This document shows positions 1-9,112 of a stretch of DNA of 61,928 nucleotides, one piece after another. The notes below the pieces were generated by a model. That model was not told the DNA's origin. It made no database searches and saw nothing but the letters and a program-made list of their open reading frames with translations. A program made the position numbers and the translations under genes. How positions within the stretch are numbered: the first letter of the stretch is position 1; each line of letters starts with the position of its first letter. The stretch is from assembly GCA_946478895.1 (NCBI GenBank), contig CAMLDY010000005.1, positions 1 to 61,928 of the forward strand, read 5' to 3'. Source of the DNA: an uncultured Gemmatimonadota bacterium (GTDB lineage: Bacteria; Gemmatimonadota; Gemmatimonadetes; Gemmatimonadales; Gemmatimonadaceae).

Positions 1-8
1 TCGACAAA

Positions 9-2543
9 ATGCCCACCAAACACATTGTTCTTCCGGCGCTGGTCCTCGCTCTCACCGCCGCGTGCTCGCGTGCGCCCGAACCGCGCACATCCCCAACACC
101 TCAACGCTCGGCGCAAGGGGCGCCCGAAGGGGGTCGCGGAGATTCGACCCGCGGCGCGCCCGCTCAGCCCCGGCCCTACAACCGCGTGATTACGCGCGAG
201 GCGCGCACGCGGCGCGGCATGTTTGCGGTGCACCGGGTGAACGACAAGCTTTACTTCGAGATTCCCGCCAAAGAGCTCAATAAGGACATGCTGATGGTGG
301 GCCGTTTCAGTCGGGCGGCAGCAGCCAACCCTCGGCAGCAGGGCGGCGGGTTCGGCAGCTACGGCGGTGACCAGTTCGCCGAGCGCACCCTGAGATGGGA
401 CCGGATCGGCAATCGGGTGATTCTGAGATCACCGTCCTTTGCGATTGTCGCCGATACGACCGAGCCGATTTATCGCGCGGTGCAGGCGGCGAGCTATCCA
501 CCGGTTATCGCGGTGTTCAATGTCGAGGCGTACGGCCCCGACAGCGCCGCGGTCATCGACGTGACGCGGCTTTACACGACCACCGTTCCGGAATTCGCCG
601 CGATCCGTGGCAACATCGACGAGCGGCGCTCATTCGTGGAAAACGCGCTGGCGTTTCCCGACAACGTCGAAGTTGAAGCGACCCAGACTGGAACGCCTCC
701 CGCCCAGAATGCCAGTGGCGGCGGAGGCGGAGGTGGCGGTGGACAGAACGCCGCGCCGAGGGCGGCCGAAAGCGTGCTGGCACACTGGAGCCTGGTGAGG
801 CTGCCGGAAAATCCGATGATGCCGAGGCGGTGGGATCAGCGCGTCGGATACTTCTCCATCTCCCAGGTCGATTTCGGAACGACCGAGCAGCGCTCGGCGG
901 ATCGCAGCTACATCACGCGCTATCGTCTCGAAAAGAAGGATCCGAACGCGGCGCTCTCCGAACCGGTGAAGCCGATCATTTACTACGTGGATCCCGCGAC
1001 CCCCGAGCAGTGGAAGCCATGGGTTCGCAAGGCGATTCTCGACTGGCAGCCGGCGTTCGAGGCGGCCGGCTTCAAGAACGCGATCATCGCGATGGATCCG
1101 CCGGCCAACGATCCTGACTGGTCGCCCGAGGATGTTCGGCACACGGTGATTCGGTGGCTGCCGTCAACGGTGGAGAATGCGCAGGGCCCGCATGTCAGCG
1201 ACCCGCGCACCGGAGAGATCCTGAACGGCTCGGTGCGGATGTTCCACAACGTGCTGAATCTGCAGCGCGATTGGTACTTCACGCAGGCGTCGCCAAACGA
1301 TCCACGCGCGCGGACGCTGCCGTTTCCGGATTCGTTGATGGGACGACTGCTGGAGTTCGTCGTCGCGCACGAAATCGGGCACACGCTGGGACTGCGGCAC
1401 GACCAGATCGGAAGCTCGACGTATCCAGCGGACAGCGTGAGGAGCGCGAGCTGGGTGGCGCGGATGGGCCATTCACCTTCGATCATGGATTACTCGCGCT
1501 TCAACTACGTGGCGCAGCCCGAGGACAACATTCCGGTCGCCGATCTGGTTCCGCGCATTGGCCCGTACGACAAGTACGCGATCATGTGGGGCTACACGCC
1601 CATTCCCGGCGCGCGCACTCCCGACCAGGAGCGGCCGACGCTCGACAAGTGGGCGAACGTGCAGGACACGATTCCATGGTATCGGTTTTCCGAGAACAAC
1701 GAAGGAGGCTACGGCACCTTGAACGAAGCCGTCGGCGATGCGGATCCGGTGAAATCGACCGGACTCGGCTTCAAAAATCTGCGGCGGGTGGTGACCTACA
1801 TCTCGGCGGCAGCGACCAAGCCGGGCGAAGACAATGATGACCTGAAGGAGCTGTACGATCGCACCGTCGGACAGTGGGCGACCGAAGCAAATCACGTGGC
1901 GACGGTGGTGGGCGGCGAATCAGTTCAGTACAAGTCGGGAAGCCAGACTGGAGCAGTGTACACGCCGCTTTCGCGTGCGCGGCAGCAGGAAGCAATGCGT
2001 TTCATCAACGAGAACGTGTTTCAGACGCCGACTTATCTGATTCAGCCCGCGATCGCGCGTCGCGTCGAGGCATCGGGAATGATCACGCGCATTACCAACG
2101 CGCAGGGTCGAGTGCTGACGAGTCTGCTCAATGACCAGCGCTTGAATCGATTGATAGAGAACGAAGCGCTGGCCGGAAACGGCGAGGCGTATTCGCTGGC
2201 GGGAATGCTCGACGATCTGCGCCGTGGGATCTGGACGGAGCTGGATCAATCGCGCGTGTCGATTGATCCATATCGGCGCACTCTGCAGAATCGATATCTC
2301 GAGCAAATCGACGCGAAGCTCAATCCACCACCGGCGTCTGCTGCACCGCCGCGGCCGCAATTCCCGGGGTTCACTCCGCCGCCGCCGCTGCTCGAGGATG
2401 CCCGCAGCCAGCTACGGGGAGAGCTCGTTTCACTGCGGTCACAGATCCGCGCGGCGCTTCCCAAAGCGGCGGATCGGGAGACCCGATTGCATCTCCAGGC
2501 GGCGGATCATCAGATTGGAGAGATTCTAGATCCCAAAAAGTAG
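9..2543 (+). CDS. Secreted zinc-dependent metalloprotease (DUF5117/DUF4953-like)
   Basis: 844 aa. The N-terminus is a lipoprotein signal with a lipobox (LTAAC, Cys about residue 19), so the protein probably sits in a membrane facing the periplasm or outside. The catalytic core is a metzincin-type site: [11 protein letters not shown] at residues 454-464 followed by a Met-turn (SIMDYSRF, Met about 493). A Gly tract (about residues 238-246) and Pro/Ala-rich segments near both ends look like linkers. Long bacterial metalloproteases of this architecture carry DUF5117 before and DUF4953 around the zinc site; substrates are generally unknown. It is a single gene, and its 3' side faces a palindrome and the convergent pilin gene. 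Protease class is confident, substrate unknown. Confidence 0.85.
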   Translation: MPTKHIVLPALVLALTAACSRAPEPRTSPTPQRSAQGAPEGGRGDSTRGAPAQPRPYNRVITREARTRRGMFAVHRVNDKLYFEIPAKELNKDMLMVGRFSRAAAANPRQQGGGFGSYGGDQFAERTLRWDRIGNRVILRSPSFAIVADTTEPIYRAVQAASYPPVIAVFNVEAYGPDSAAVIDVTRLYTTTVPEFAAIRGNIDERRSFVENALAFPDNVEVEATQTGTPPAQNASGGGGGGGGGQNAAPRAAESVLAHWSLVRLPENPMMPRRWDQRVGYFSISQVDFGTTEQRSADRSYITRYRLEKKDPNAALSEPVKPIIYYVDPATPEQWKPWVRKAILDWQPAFEAAGFKNAIIAMDPPANDPDWSPEDVRHTVIRWLPSTVENAQGPHVSDPRTGEILNGSVRMFHNVLNLQRDWYFTQASPNDPRARTLPFPDSLMGRLLEFVVAHEIGHTLGLRHDQIGSSTYPADSVRSASWVARMGHSPSIMDYSRFNYVAQPEDNIPVADLVPRIGPYDKYAIMWGYTPIPGARTPDQERPTLDKWANVQDTIPWYRFSENNEGGYGTLNEAVGDADPVKSTGLGFKNLRRVVTYISAAATKPGEDNDDLKELYDRTVGQWATEANHVATVVGGESVQYKSGSQTGAVYTPLSRARQQEAMRFINENVFQTPTYLIQPAIARRVEASGMITRITNAQGRVLTSLLNDQRLNRLIENEALAGNGEAYSLAGMLDDLRRGIWTELDQSRVSIDPYRRTLQNRYLEQIDAKLNPPPASAAPPRPQFPGFTPPPPLLEDARSQLRGELVSLRSQIRAALPKAADRETRLHLQAADHQIGEILDPKK

Positions 2544-2569
2544 GGATTAGCTGGCCGGGTGCGTCGGTA

Positions 2570-2694
2570 GGACTCGTACTGCGACCAACTGCATTGCCAA
2601 GTCCGAACTAACTGGAACGCGCACAAGCTGTCAGAGTTGTTGGAGTCCGGGTTAGCCAGCAATCAGCAATGCAGCTGGTGAGAGTACTCAGTCC
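2570..2694. repeat. Imperfect palindrome R1, solo copy of the four-helix element arm
   Basis: The arm at about 2570-2597 pairs with 2666-2694, with several mismatches; both sides share GGACT, GTACT, ACCA and GCATTGC blocks. The segment around 2581-2614 (GCGACCAAC, GCATTG, CGAACTAACTG blocks) closely matches the inverted arms that flank the four-helix-bundle gene at 33388-33429 and 33971-34012. Nothing gene-like lies between the arms. It fills the convergent junction between the metalloprotease and the pilin gene. Confidence 0.75.
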
Positions 2695-2700
2695 GTACAG

Positions 2701-2738
2701 AAAAAAATGGGGATGGCTCTTGGCCATCCCCATTTTTA
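2701..2738 (-). terminator. Intrinsic terminator of the first pilin gene
   Basis: A 15-bp perfect stem (2703-2717 with 2723-2737) with a 5-nt loop, an A-run on the left and a T-run on the right. It lies 22 bp past the pilin stop codon. The flanking runs could let it also stop transcription coming from the metalloprotease gene. Confidence 0.9.
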
Positions 2739-2759
2739 CATCCAGATCAGATCTCGAAC

Positions 2760-3128
2760 TTAGGCGCAGGTGATAACACCGTTGGTCATGTCGCAGGTCT
2801 TCGCAGACTGCGAGTGCGTGGCGGTCGCGCTCCACGAAGGCGGCGGGCCGGCAACGTTCACAACAACCACGGTAACGTTCTGCGACGGGCTGAAGCCCTG
2901 AAGCGGAGCCGCCGACGTCGCGGTACCACCGAAATACGCACCACCGTTATCGGCAGCGTACTGCTCTTCGTAGGTCGCAATGTTGCGGAGGTCAGACTTC
3001 ATCGCCGCGACATACGCCTTGTCCTTCGTGTTCGCGAACTTCGGAATCGCGATCGCGGCAAGAATGCCGATGATGACGACGACGATCAGAAGCTCGATCA
3101 GGGTGAAGCCCTTCTTGTTGCGCATCAT
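2760..3128 (-). CDS. Type IV major pilin (PilA-like), copy 1
   Basis: 122 aa. A short basic leader (MMRNKKG) ends at the prepilin peptidase site G|FTLIELL, with Phe at +1 and Glu at +5, followed by a hydrophobic helix (LLIVVVIIGILAAIAIP). The globular part has two C-terminal cysteines (TCDM...ITCA) in the position of the pilin disulfide loop. Pilins of this class are cleaved by PilD and polymerised into twitching or adhesive pili. An AGGA Shine-Dalgarno lies about 10 nt before the first of two adjacent ATGs. It follows the secreted-protein gene at 3180-3719 by 51 bp and is followed by a strong terminator. It is nearly identical over its first 60 residues to the pilin at 10911-11279. Confidence 0.93.
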   Translation of the reverse strand: MMRNKKGFTLIELLIVVVIIGILAAIAIPKFANTKDKAYVAAMKSDLRNIATYEEQYAADNGGAYFGGTATSAAPLQGFSPSQNVTVVVVNVAGPPPSWSATATHSQSAKTCDMTNGVITCA

Positions 3129-3179
3129 ATATGTGTATTCCTAAGGGGAAATCGTTGGGGTTGGAAAGCGGTTGGGGAG

Positions 3180-3719
3180 TTACGGGGCCGACAGGGTGAA
3201 GACAACCGGCAGGCTGTAGGTACCCGGCGCGTTGCTGGGCTGGGTGAAGCCAGCTGCCCACACGGTCTTGAAGAACACCGCCGGTGACGCGCCGTTGGTG
3301 GCGCCTGCACCGGAAGTGACGAGAGCATCGGTGGTGCTGATGCCGACGAAGGTTCCAGCTGCCGCGTTCGACCAGGTCAGGTCGCTGATCGGCTTGTTAC
3401 CGCCGTTCGATCCAACGTAGGTCCAGCTCGCGGGGTTGGTGGTCTTGATATTGAGCGACCAGCTGCGGTTCGCCTTCACGGTGAAGGTCGGACCGTTGTC
3501 GGCGATGTTGGCGCCGGTTTCAATCTGGTCGGCGGTCGGCGCAGTCAGCGAGGTAGTCGCCGAGCTCATGCCGAGCTTGACCAGTGCGTTGACTGAAACT
3601 GAAGCGGTGTTGGTGGTGTTGCAGCTGCCAGCGTTGCCACTGCACTGTGCACCTGCCTGGTTTACGCTGATGGCTGCTCCAAGCACCATCGCGGCCAGAA
3701 CGAAACGGGTCGCGGTCAT
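3180..3719 (-). CDS. Secreted protein of unknown function upstream of pilin
   Basis: 179 aa. A Sec signal peptide (hydrophobic core then AGA-Q, cleavage about residue 24/25) precedes a mature protein of about 155 aa rich in Ser, Thr, Asn and Gly. A close Cys pair (CSGNAGSC) follows cleavage, and there are repeated short beta-type stretches. I do not recognise the family. The composition resembles beta-sandwich adhesins or pilus-associated subunits, but no diagnostic motif is visible. It lies 51 bp upstream of the pilin gene on the same strand, so co-transcription and a surface role are plausible. This is an inference from context. Confidence 0.75.
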   Translation of the reverse strand: MTATRFVLAAMVLGAAISVNQAGAQCSGNAGSCNTTNTASVSVNALVKLGMSSATTSLTAPTADQIETGANIADNGPTFTVKANRSWSLNIKTTNPASWTYVGSNGGNKPISDLTWSNAAAGTFVGISTTDALVTSGAGATNGASPAVFFKTVWAAGFTQPSNAPGTYSLPVVFTLSAP

Positions 3720-3806
3720 CGGGAAAAGCTCCAGGGTTCGCGGTTGTGAACGTCAGCCGGGCGGTTGGAAATCCAGCTGTCGTTGTATAGCGATAAGACG
3801 CGAGCC

Positions 3807-3849
3807 CTGGCGAATTCGCAACGCCAGAAACCGGTGCAAAAGCGCACCG
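3807..3849 (-). promoter_or_regulatory. Paired hairpins in the leader of the secreted-protein/pilin unit
   Basis: Two adjacent hairpins lie about 90-130 nt upstream of the 3719 start: a CTGGCG/CGCCAG stem (3807-3812 with 3822-3827) and a CGGTGC/GCACCG stem (3832-3837 with 3844-3849). A TTGACA hexamer lies further upstream on the minus strand (about 3875-3880), but no convincing -10 is at the right distance. The rest of the 320-bp gap 3720-4040 holds no gene I can support. The leader does not match the c-di-GMP-I riboswitch core. Confidence 0.35.
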
Positions 3850-4040
3850 AATGTTTGTAGCTAAGTCATGTGGTGTCAAAGAGTTAGATATATCACAAAA
3901 ATGCACTTTTTGGGGTGTCTGTCGCAGATTGCGAGAGGTGTCGCACGATGCAAATTGCGGCCGAAATCCGGGCTCCCTAAAGGGCTTGGGGCGTGTTAAG
4001 ATGTGTCTGACTCTCTCGCTCCGAGGGAGTTATTCGTATT

Positions 4041-4114
4041 CGGGGCGTAGCGTAGCCCGGTAGCGCGCCTGCTTCGGGAGCAGGAGGTCGCTGGTTCAAA
4101 TCCAGTCGCCCCGA
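4041..4114 (+). tRNA. tRNA-Pro (anticodon CGG)
   Basis: A 74-nt cloverleaf. The 7-bp acceptor CGGGGCG (4041-4047) pairs with CGCCCCG (4107-4113), with discriminator A at 4114. The anticodon arm is CCTGC/GCAGG with loop TTCGGGA, giving CGG. The T-arm carries GGTTCAAATCC. CCA is not encoded. It is followed at once by a strong terminator. Confidence 0.97.
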
Positions 4115-4120
4115 CTGACA

Positions 4121-4163
4121 AAAAGGCCGCCGCAACGATATCGTTGCGGCGGCCTTTCGTTTT
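4121..4163 (+). terminator. Terminator of tRNA-Pro, perfect palindrome
   Basis: A self-complementary stretch of about 36 bp, with AAAGGCCGCCGC on one side, its exact complement on the other and GATATC at the centre, followed by TTTCGTTTT. It can stop both the tRNA transcript and the convergent gene ending at 4215. Confidence 0.9.
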
Positions 4164-4214
4164 GTCCTCGGCTCCTTTGCGTCGTTCAGCCCAGGAGCTT
4201 ACGGGACTCTAGCA

Positions 4215-4724
4215 TCACCGCCGAGCGTTGGGATCGTTGATGCTGCTCGAGGTGGTGGTGGTTCCAGAGGCTGCGCGCGAATCGAGATTCATACGCTCGC
4301 CTCCCGCGGTGCCCGCGGTCGTGCGCGCTCCCGGCGTAGCTGCCGATGATGCGACGGTGTTGGTCTCGCGGACTTCGGTGCGATCGCGACCCCGGAACAG
4401 TGCGAAGAGAATGAGGAGCACCAGGACTGCGACGGCGAGGATTCCCAGTACGCCACCGGGGAAGCTGGTGGTGGTGGTGGTTTGATCGGTCGCCGTGGTC
4501 CGAGTCTCGGTGCCCGTGGTGACGGTACCGGTCGTGGTTGGGGTCTGCGCCGACGCGTCGGGCGTCGTGGCAGGCGCCTGTACGGTAGCGCTTGGGGCCG
4601 CGGTGCCGTCCGTAGTTCCGGTCTGAGTGCTGGTGTTTTGACCGTAGCTGGTAGCGGCAAAGAGGCACAAAGTCGCCCCCGCCAGTCCTGCCATCAGCCT
4701 AAAGCGTGCGTTGTGCATGTCCAC
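4215..4724 (-). CDS. Thr-rich single-pass membrane protein, unknown function
   Basis: 169 aa. A signal peptide (core LMAGLAGATLCLFAATSYG, about residues 10-28) is followed by a low-complexity Thr/Ala/Pro segment of about 60 residues. One clear transmembrane helix comes next (GVLGILAVAVLVLLILFALF, about 91-110), then a basic patch and a Thr/Ser/Ala tail. The Thr-rich part would be outside the cytoplasm and could be a glycosylated or disordered spacer. No family recognised. It is transcribed away from the histidine kinase gene at 4878. Confidence 0.75.
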   Translation of the reverse strand: MDMHNARFRLMAGLAGATLCLFAATSYGQNTSTQTGTTDGTAAPSATVQAPATTPDASAQTPTTTGTVTTGTETRTTATDQTTTTTSFPGGVLGILAVAVLVLLILFALFRGRDRTEVRETNTVASSAATPGARTTAGTAGGERMNLDSRAASGTTTTSSSINDPNARR

Positions 4725-4877
4725 CTCTGGAGTGAATAAGTCCGGCCTTTTGTGAGGCAGGTCTCACGCCAGAAGCTCGCGCGCGGTCCAAACGGAAGAG
4801 CTGGCGGGGCGGTTCGGACATTTTACAAATCGCATACATGAGCTGCCCGGGCGAACCCGCCGGCTTCGCGGTATTGT

Positions 4878-6632
4878 ATGCTCGCTGCCACCCGTCCCAA
4901 TACGATGTCTATAGCCAGTCAAATGCGAGCCTATGGGGCGCGGCCACTGCTGCTTGGCGCCGCACTGGTCGGCATTGTAGTCGTCTCGGCGCTGGCGGTC
5001 CGCGAGTCAATGCACAACTCGCAGCAGCGCAAGGCGGCCGCCGAGCGAACGGTGAGGGACTACGCGATGTTCGCGAGCTACCTCTACACGACCCGCGCGT
5101 ACCTTTTCGCGCGCGACCGGACGCTGTTCCAGGCGTACATGCCGATCCATCCCAGCGATCCGTGGGTGCGGAGTCAGCTGCCGCCCGCGTCCGCCCTGGC
5201 TGCCGTGCCGGACACCACCGAGCGCTGCGGCCCCCCGGCGAAGTGGCCCATCTATCGGTTCCGGCTCGATCTACCGCAAAGAACGGTGAGCTACGCCGGC
5301 AGTCGGCCAGCGCCGGTAATCGACGCGATCATCCGCGATTCGATCCCCAAGCTTGCGACCTCCCGTTGGGTCAAGGCGGCCGGCTTCGGCTACCTGTTCG
5401 TCGATGGGCCGGAGGGCAGAGAGACAGTCGCGTACGCTCCGACTCTGGACTCCGCGCAGAACGTGCTCGCGGTTTATGGATATCGGTCGTGTTACGGCGT
5501 GCGCGATACGATGGATTACAGCGCGATCTACAAGGTCGTGAAGGTTCTGCCGCCGATGGTGCCTGGCTACATCGAGAATGAAGGCTCGATGGCCGACGAT
5601 TCGGCGCACCGCGCCACGGAGTCGGGTGAGAAGATGCTTCCCAGCAAGTGGCCGGCAGGGGTGCCGCCCGAGTCGCTGCTGACGCTCACGATCAACGACA
5701 TGCAGCGCCGCACGATCTATCAGTCGCAGAAGGGCAAGGCGTCGTCGCGGTTTTACGGCGTCGCGCCGCTCGGATTCATCGGCGGGACGACATTCTGGGT
5801 CGCGCTGCGTCCTGAGACGGCGCGCTTCCTGGTGCCCGGCGGAATTCCGGAATCGCGACTGCCCGGATCGCTGCTGTTGCTGGCGGGCAGCATCATTCTC
5901 GCGATTGCCGGCTTTGCATCCCTGCGAAGTGAGGTGCGGCTGGTGAGCTCGCGCGAGCGATTCCTCGCCAACGTTTCGCACGAGCTGAGGACCCCGCTGC
6001 AGCAGATCCTGATGTTCGTCCAGCTTCTTCGTCTCGGACGAATGCGCGGAGAGCCGGAGCGCGAGCGCTCCCTCGAGATCATCGAGCGAGAAACGCATCG
6101 TCTGATTGCGTTGTCCAACTCGGTGATGGCCGCCGCCAAACCGGAAGTCCAGCTTCGATCGGCACCCGTCGATGTCGGGAGTGTCGCCGAGACGGCGGCT
6201 GATTTCTTCGCGCCGCTGGCCGACGCGCGGAAGATGCGCATCAATCTGGATGTCGTGGGCCCGGCGGTCGCGCGGGGAGATCCGGGAGCGATCCGCCAGA
6301 TTCTCATCAACGTCCTCGACAACGCGGCGAAGTACGGCCCGATCGGACAGACCATCACCATTGGCGTGAGGAAGGAAGGGCCGACGGTGCAGCTGTGGGT
6401 GGACGACTGCGGCCCCGGCATCCCCGCCGCTCAGCGCGACAACGTTTGGAAACCTTTCTTCCGCGGCGGCGGTACGGTGACTGACAGCACGGGCGGCGCG
6501 GGATTGGGTCTGGCGATCGTGCGCGATCTGGCGACGGCGATGGACGCGCAGGCCGAGCTGGTTCCTCGCAACGGGGGCGGCACGCGGTTCACGCTCTCGC
6601 TTCACAGCAGTCAGAATGGTGCACCAAAATGA
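4878..6632 (+). CDS. Membrane sensor histidine kinase (HisKA + HATPase_c)
   Basis: 584 aa. An N-terminal transmembrane helix (about residues 21-41), a periplasmic sensor region of about 280 residues of no recognised type, a second helix (about 328-350), then the kinase. The H-box is FLANVSHELRTP with His about 368. The N-box (NVLDNAAKYGP), G1 (DDCGPGIP) and G2 (GAGLGLAI) are all present. It should autophosphorylate and pass phosphate to the regulator encoded next, whose ATG overlaps this stop codon (ATGA). The start is uncertain: ATGs at 4905 and 4923 are also possible and none has a clear Shine-Dalgarno. The signal sensed is unknown. Confidence 0.92.
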   Translation: MLAATRPNTMSIASQMRAYGARPLLLGAALVGIVVVSALAVRESMHNSQQRKAAAERTVRDYAMFASYLYTTRAYLFARDRTLFQAYMPIHPSDPWVRSQLPPASALAAVPDTTERCGPPAKWPIYRFRLDLPQRTVSYAGSRPAPVIDAIIRDSIPKLATSRWVKAAGFGYLFVDGPEGRETVAYAPTLDSAQNVLAVYGYRSCYGVRDTMDYSAIYKVVKVLPPMVPGYIENEGSMADDSAHRATESGEKMLPSKWPAGVPPESLLTLTINDMQRRTIYQSQKGKASSRFYGVAPLGFIGGTTFWVALRPETARFLVPGGIPESRLPGSLLLLAGSIILAIAGFASLRSEVRLVSSRERFLANVSHELRTPLQQILMFVQLLRLGRMRGEPERERSLEIIERETHRLIALSNSVMAAAKPEVQLRSAPVDVGSVAETAADFFAPLADARKMRINLDVVGPAVARGDPGAIRQILINVLDNAAKYGPIGQTITIGVRKEGPTVQLWVDDCGPGIPAAQRDNVWKPFFRGGGTVTDSTGGAGLGLAIVRDLATAMDAQAELVPRNGGGTRFTLSLHSSQNGAPK

Positions 6633-7378
6633 GTCAGTCCTGGCAACCGACCATCACACCGGAGTCCACTCTCGAGCGGTCGATTCTGATCGTCGAAGAC
6701 AACGAGACTCTCGCGCTGGGCCTGCGCACGTCGCTGGAAGTCGAGGGGTACAAGGTCAGCTGGGTCGGCGACGGCAACGAGGGCCTGGCGTGGCTCGACC
6801 AGCGGAGTCCCGATCTGATCGTGCTGGACCTGATGCTACCCGGCATGAACGGCTTCGAGCTGCTGCGGCGTTACAGGGAGCGCGGGGGCTCGGCAGCGGT
6901 GCTCATTCTCTCGGCGCGCGATCAGGAAGTAGACAAGGTGCAGGGATTTCGAATTGGCGCCGACGATTACGTAGTGAAACCGGTCGGAGTGCTGGAGTTG
7001 CTGGCGCGCGTCGAGGCAATCATCCGTCGGGTATCGACCGCGCGCGCGCCGACGAATGGCGACGCCCTGCCGCGGCAATCGCTACATCGCTTCTCGGATG
7101 TCCTGGTCGATTTGCGCACCCGAACGGTGCTGCGCTCCGGAAATCCGGTGGATCTGAGCCCGATGGAGTTCGATTTTCTCGCCTACCTCGTCGAGTCGGG
7201 CGGCGACATCGTCTCGCGCGAGACGTTGATGCAGCAGGTGTGGCGGTACAGTGCCGGGGTGACTTCGCGCACGGTCGATCAGCACGTTGCACGGCTTCGG
7301 AACAAGCTGGAGCCGGATCCCGCGCAGCCGCGACATCTTATCACTGTGAGGAAGGCGGGGTACCGGTTTCAACGGTAG
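6629..7378 (+). CDS. OmpR/PhoB-type response regulator
   Basis: 249 aa. A receiver domain (about residues 18-132) with acidic pocket VEDN, phosphoacceptor Asp67 (IVLDLMLPG) and conserved Lys in VVKP. It is followed by a winged-helix DNA-binding domain (about 155-248) with the typical LSPMEFDFLAYLV and RTVDQHVARLRNKL segments and the C-terminal GYRF hairpin. It overlaps the kinase gene by 4 bp, so the two form a translationally coupled two-component pair. Targets are unknown. It ends at a large palindrome. Confidence 0.95.
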   Translation: MSQSWQPTITPESTLERSILIVEDNETLALGLRTSLEVEGYKVSWVGDGNEGLAWLDQRSPDLIVLDLMLPGMNGFELLRRYRERGGSAAVLILSARDQEVDKVQGFRIGADDYVVKPVGVLELLARVEAIIRRVSTARAPTNGDALPRQSLHRFSDVLVDLRTRTVLRSGNPVDLSPMEFDFLAYLVESGGDIVSRETLMQQVWRYSAGVTSRTVDQHVARLRNKLEPDPAQPRHLITVRKAGYRFQR

Positions 7379-7398
7379 CTCGGCTTCGTCGATCTCGG

Positions 7399-7602
7399 CA
7401 CTTCGGCTGGCCACCACACGAACGGAAGCTGGCAGCCGCAAGCTTTACAGCAGCTAGGCTGACAGCTCTCGGGAAGCATCGCGTCTCGTCGTCAGAGTCC
7501 TCCGCTGGAATGGCGAAACAATGGAGACGTGCGTTGCTGTTGGCATAGCTGCTCGAAAGCTTGCCGCTGCCCGCTTCAGTACTGTTGGAGCCAGCCGAAG
7601 CG
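7399..7602. repeat. Imperfect palindrome R9 in a convergent junction
   Basis: The left arm starts at 7399 (CTTCGGCTGG block) and the right arm ends at 7602 with its complement. Further matched blocks inside include GGCAGC and GCAAGCTTT next to AGCAGCTA. Arms are roughly 80-90 nt with scattered mismatches and a central loop near 7485-7520. It spans almost the whole gap between the response regulator (+) and the secreted protein (-) and touches the latter's stop codon. No gene is visible inside. Confidence 0.7.
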
Positions 7603-7603
7603 C

Positions 7604-8212
7604 TCAGGTCCCCGAACCCGCGCCACTTCGACGGTGGTAATAGAAATCGTACTGAGTGACCCACGATTTCCCACCGTCCGGCGTAGTCTCGGAGTGCTGG
7701 CGCACGGTGGCGCTGTCGATCGGGGTGAAAGTGAGCCGCGACGTTAGAGTTGTGCCGCTGCTGTCGCTCCGAAAAAATACCAGACTCGGACCGTCGAACT
7801 TGCTGGAGCGAAACTCTGCGACCCCGCCGTCGGCGCCGATCCAGAACTGTTGCCACTGATGGATCTGCGGATTGTACGCGTTGAGACTCTTGCCCTGGCC
7901 TCCGCCGCTGCCGGTCCAGTTCTCGAGCAGCGCGCAGCCCTTGCTCACCGACTGGATGACGCTGGTGCCGACCGGTGTTCCACCCTGGGTGGTGACGTCC
8001 CACTCTCCCAGCCAGAAATCGAAACCATGACGCTCCTGCTGCGTTCCACAGGCCGGCGGTCGCTGCGTCGCCGCTGTCGCTGACTGCCCAAACGCGATTT
8101 GCGGAAGTGCGATGAACGCGCTGAACGACGTCGCCAGGATGACAAGCGCAGCGCGCGGCCGCGCTAACCGATTTTCGCTCGGGTTGATTGGGTGACTCAA
8201 AGACATAGGCAT
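7604..8212 (-). CDS. Secreted protein with FDFWLGEWDV motif (DUF1579-like)
   Basis: 202 aa. An N-terminal signal sequence (hydrophobic core LVILATSFSAFIALPQIAFG) is followed by HGFDFWLGEWDV at the start of the mature domain. That signature opens a widespread family of small lipocalin-like or DUF1579-like secreted proteins of unknown role. Tryptophans and short beta strands dominate the remainder, as expected for a small beta barrel. It overlaps or abuts the upstream gene ending at 8216 and may be co-transcribed with it. Function unknown. Confidence 0.75.
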   Translation of the reverse strand: MPMSLSHPINPSENRLARPRAALVILATSFSAFIALPQIAFGQSATAATQRPPACGTQQERHGFDFWLGEWDVTTQGGTPVGTSVIQSVSKGCALLENWTGSGGGQGKSLNAYNPQIHQWQQFWIGADGGVAEFRSSKFDGPSLVFFRSDSSGTTLTSRLTFTPIDSATVRQHSETTPDGGKSWVTQYDFYYHRRSGAGSGT

Positions 8213-8215
8213 CGG

Positions 8216-9112
8216 TTAACGCGGCTTTGAATGCGCGCTGAGGTTGGGGAAATAAGGTGCGACGACGGGAAGATTCACTGCCTGGCGCCAGGCAATCCAT
8301 AGATCGCGAAGAAAAGCCTTCTCCATTTTGCGAAGCGCCGAGAGGTGACAGCGCTTCGGGGTCCATCCCGGTCGTGTTGCAGCGAGCTTCTCGCGCTCGG
8401 AATCATAGTACGCGCGGTATTCACTGCGGCACCGGAGCATCGACATTCCCACCAGAAAGCACGATTCCCGGGCGCGCGCGTCGTATCCCGCTCTTCCGCC
8501 CAGCGCGCTCCGCCGAGGCGCGACTCTGGTCATAACGCCGGGTATCGGCTTCAACCGCCCCTCACACTGCGAGCTCGTCTTTTTGTTGTGCGGTCCCGTT
8601 GGGTCGTAGCCGATCGGATAGGCGACCTCGAGGCCGCAAACGGGACACTTGTACGCGACGCCCGGAATGGTACCCAGGCCGCAGTATGCCCAGAAGGCTG
8701 ACGGGGTCTTCGCACGAGTCACGTCCAGCCGCGACAGCAAGCGTGCAGCAAGGAGATGACCGATTCCCTTCACCGTCGACAACCATTGCCACGCTGGATG
8801 AAGAGCGATCGCAATGCGCAGCGCATCGGCCGCACTCAGCTCATCGTCCATCGCGCGGCGATAAGCGCGCTCGAGGAGCGACGGCGCGCCGGCGGGCGCT
8901 CCGGACAGGACTTCCTTGAGCAACATGTCCGCATCTGCGTCACCGCTGGTGGCGCCGCCCATTGCGCGGCCCTGGAAGATCGCGCGCAGTCGCTCACCAT
9001 GGGCAATGCGAGTGCGTTGCGCCTCCTCGTACAGCTGGTACAGCAGCCGCAGCTCCGCCGCCTCGTAGGCGCCGTATCGGGGCTCGTCGATTTCCTGTAC
9101 TGGTATGGCCAT
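8216..9112 (-). CDS. IS110-type Transposase_20 domain protein with zinc-ribbon insert, no catalytic domain
   Basis: 298 aa from the ATG at 9112. The middle matches the C-terminal Transposase_20 region of IS110/IS116/IS902 transposases: a helix-hairpin-helix (VKGIGHLLAARLLSRL, about residues 114-129) then the AFWAYCGLGTIPG turn. Directly after it sits CPVCG (about 156-160) and a lone downstream Cys in SSQCEGR, suggesting a zinc ribbon. The N-terminal half is helical and lacks the DEDD RuvC-like nuclease of real IS110 transposases. There is no room on either side for IS ends or a bridge RNA. It may be a domesticated or target-binding derivative. Function unknown. Confidence 0.7.
   Translation of the reverse strand: MAIPVQEIDEPRYGAYEAAELRLLYQLYEEAQRTRIAHGERLRAIFQGRAMGGATSGDADADMLLKEVLSGAPAGAPSLLERAYRRAMDDELSAADALRIAIALHPAWQWLSTVKGIGHLLAARLLSRLDVTRAKTPSAFWAYCGLGTIPGVAYKCPVCGLEVAYPIGYDPTGPHNKKTSSQCEGRLKPIPGVMTRVAPRRSALGGRAGYDARARESCFLVGMSMLRCRSEYRAYYDSEREKLAATRPGWTPKRCHLSALRKMEKAFLRDLWIAWRQAVNLPVVAPYFPNLSAHSKPR

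Noticed and set aside
3720..3900. Cyclic di-GMP-I riboswitch before the pilin unit
   Set aside because: There are two hairpins in a suitable place, but the conserved core (GCAAACC ... GGGACGCAAAGCC) is not present on either strand.
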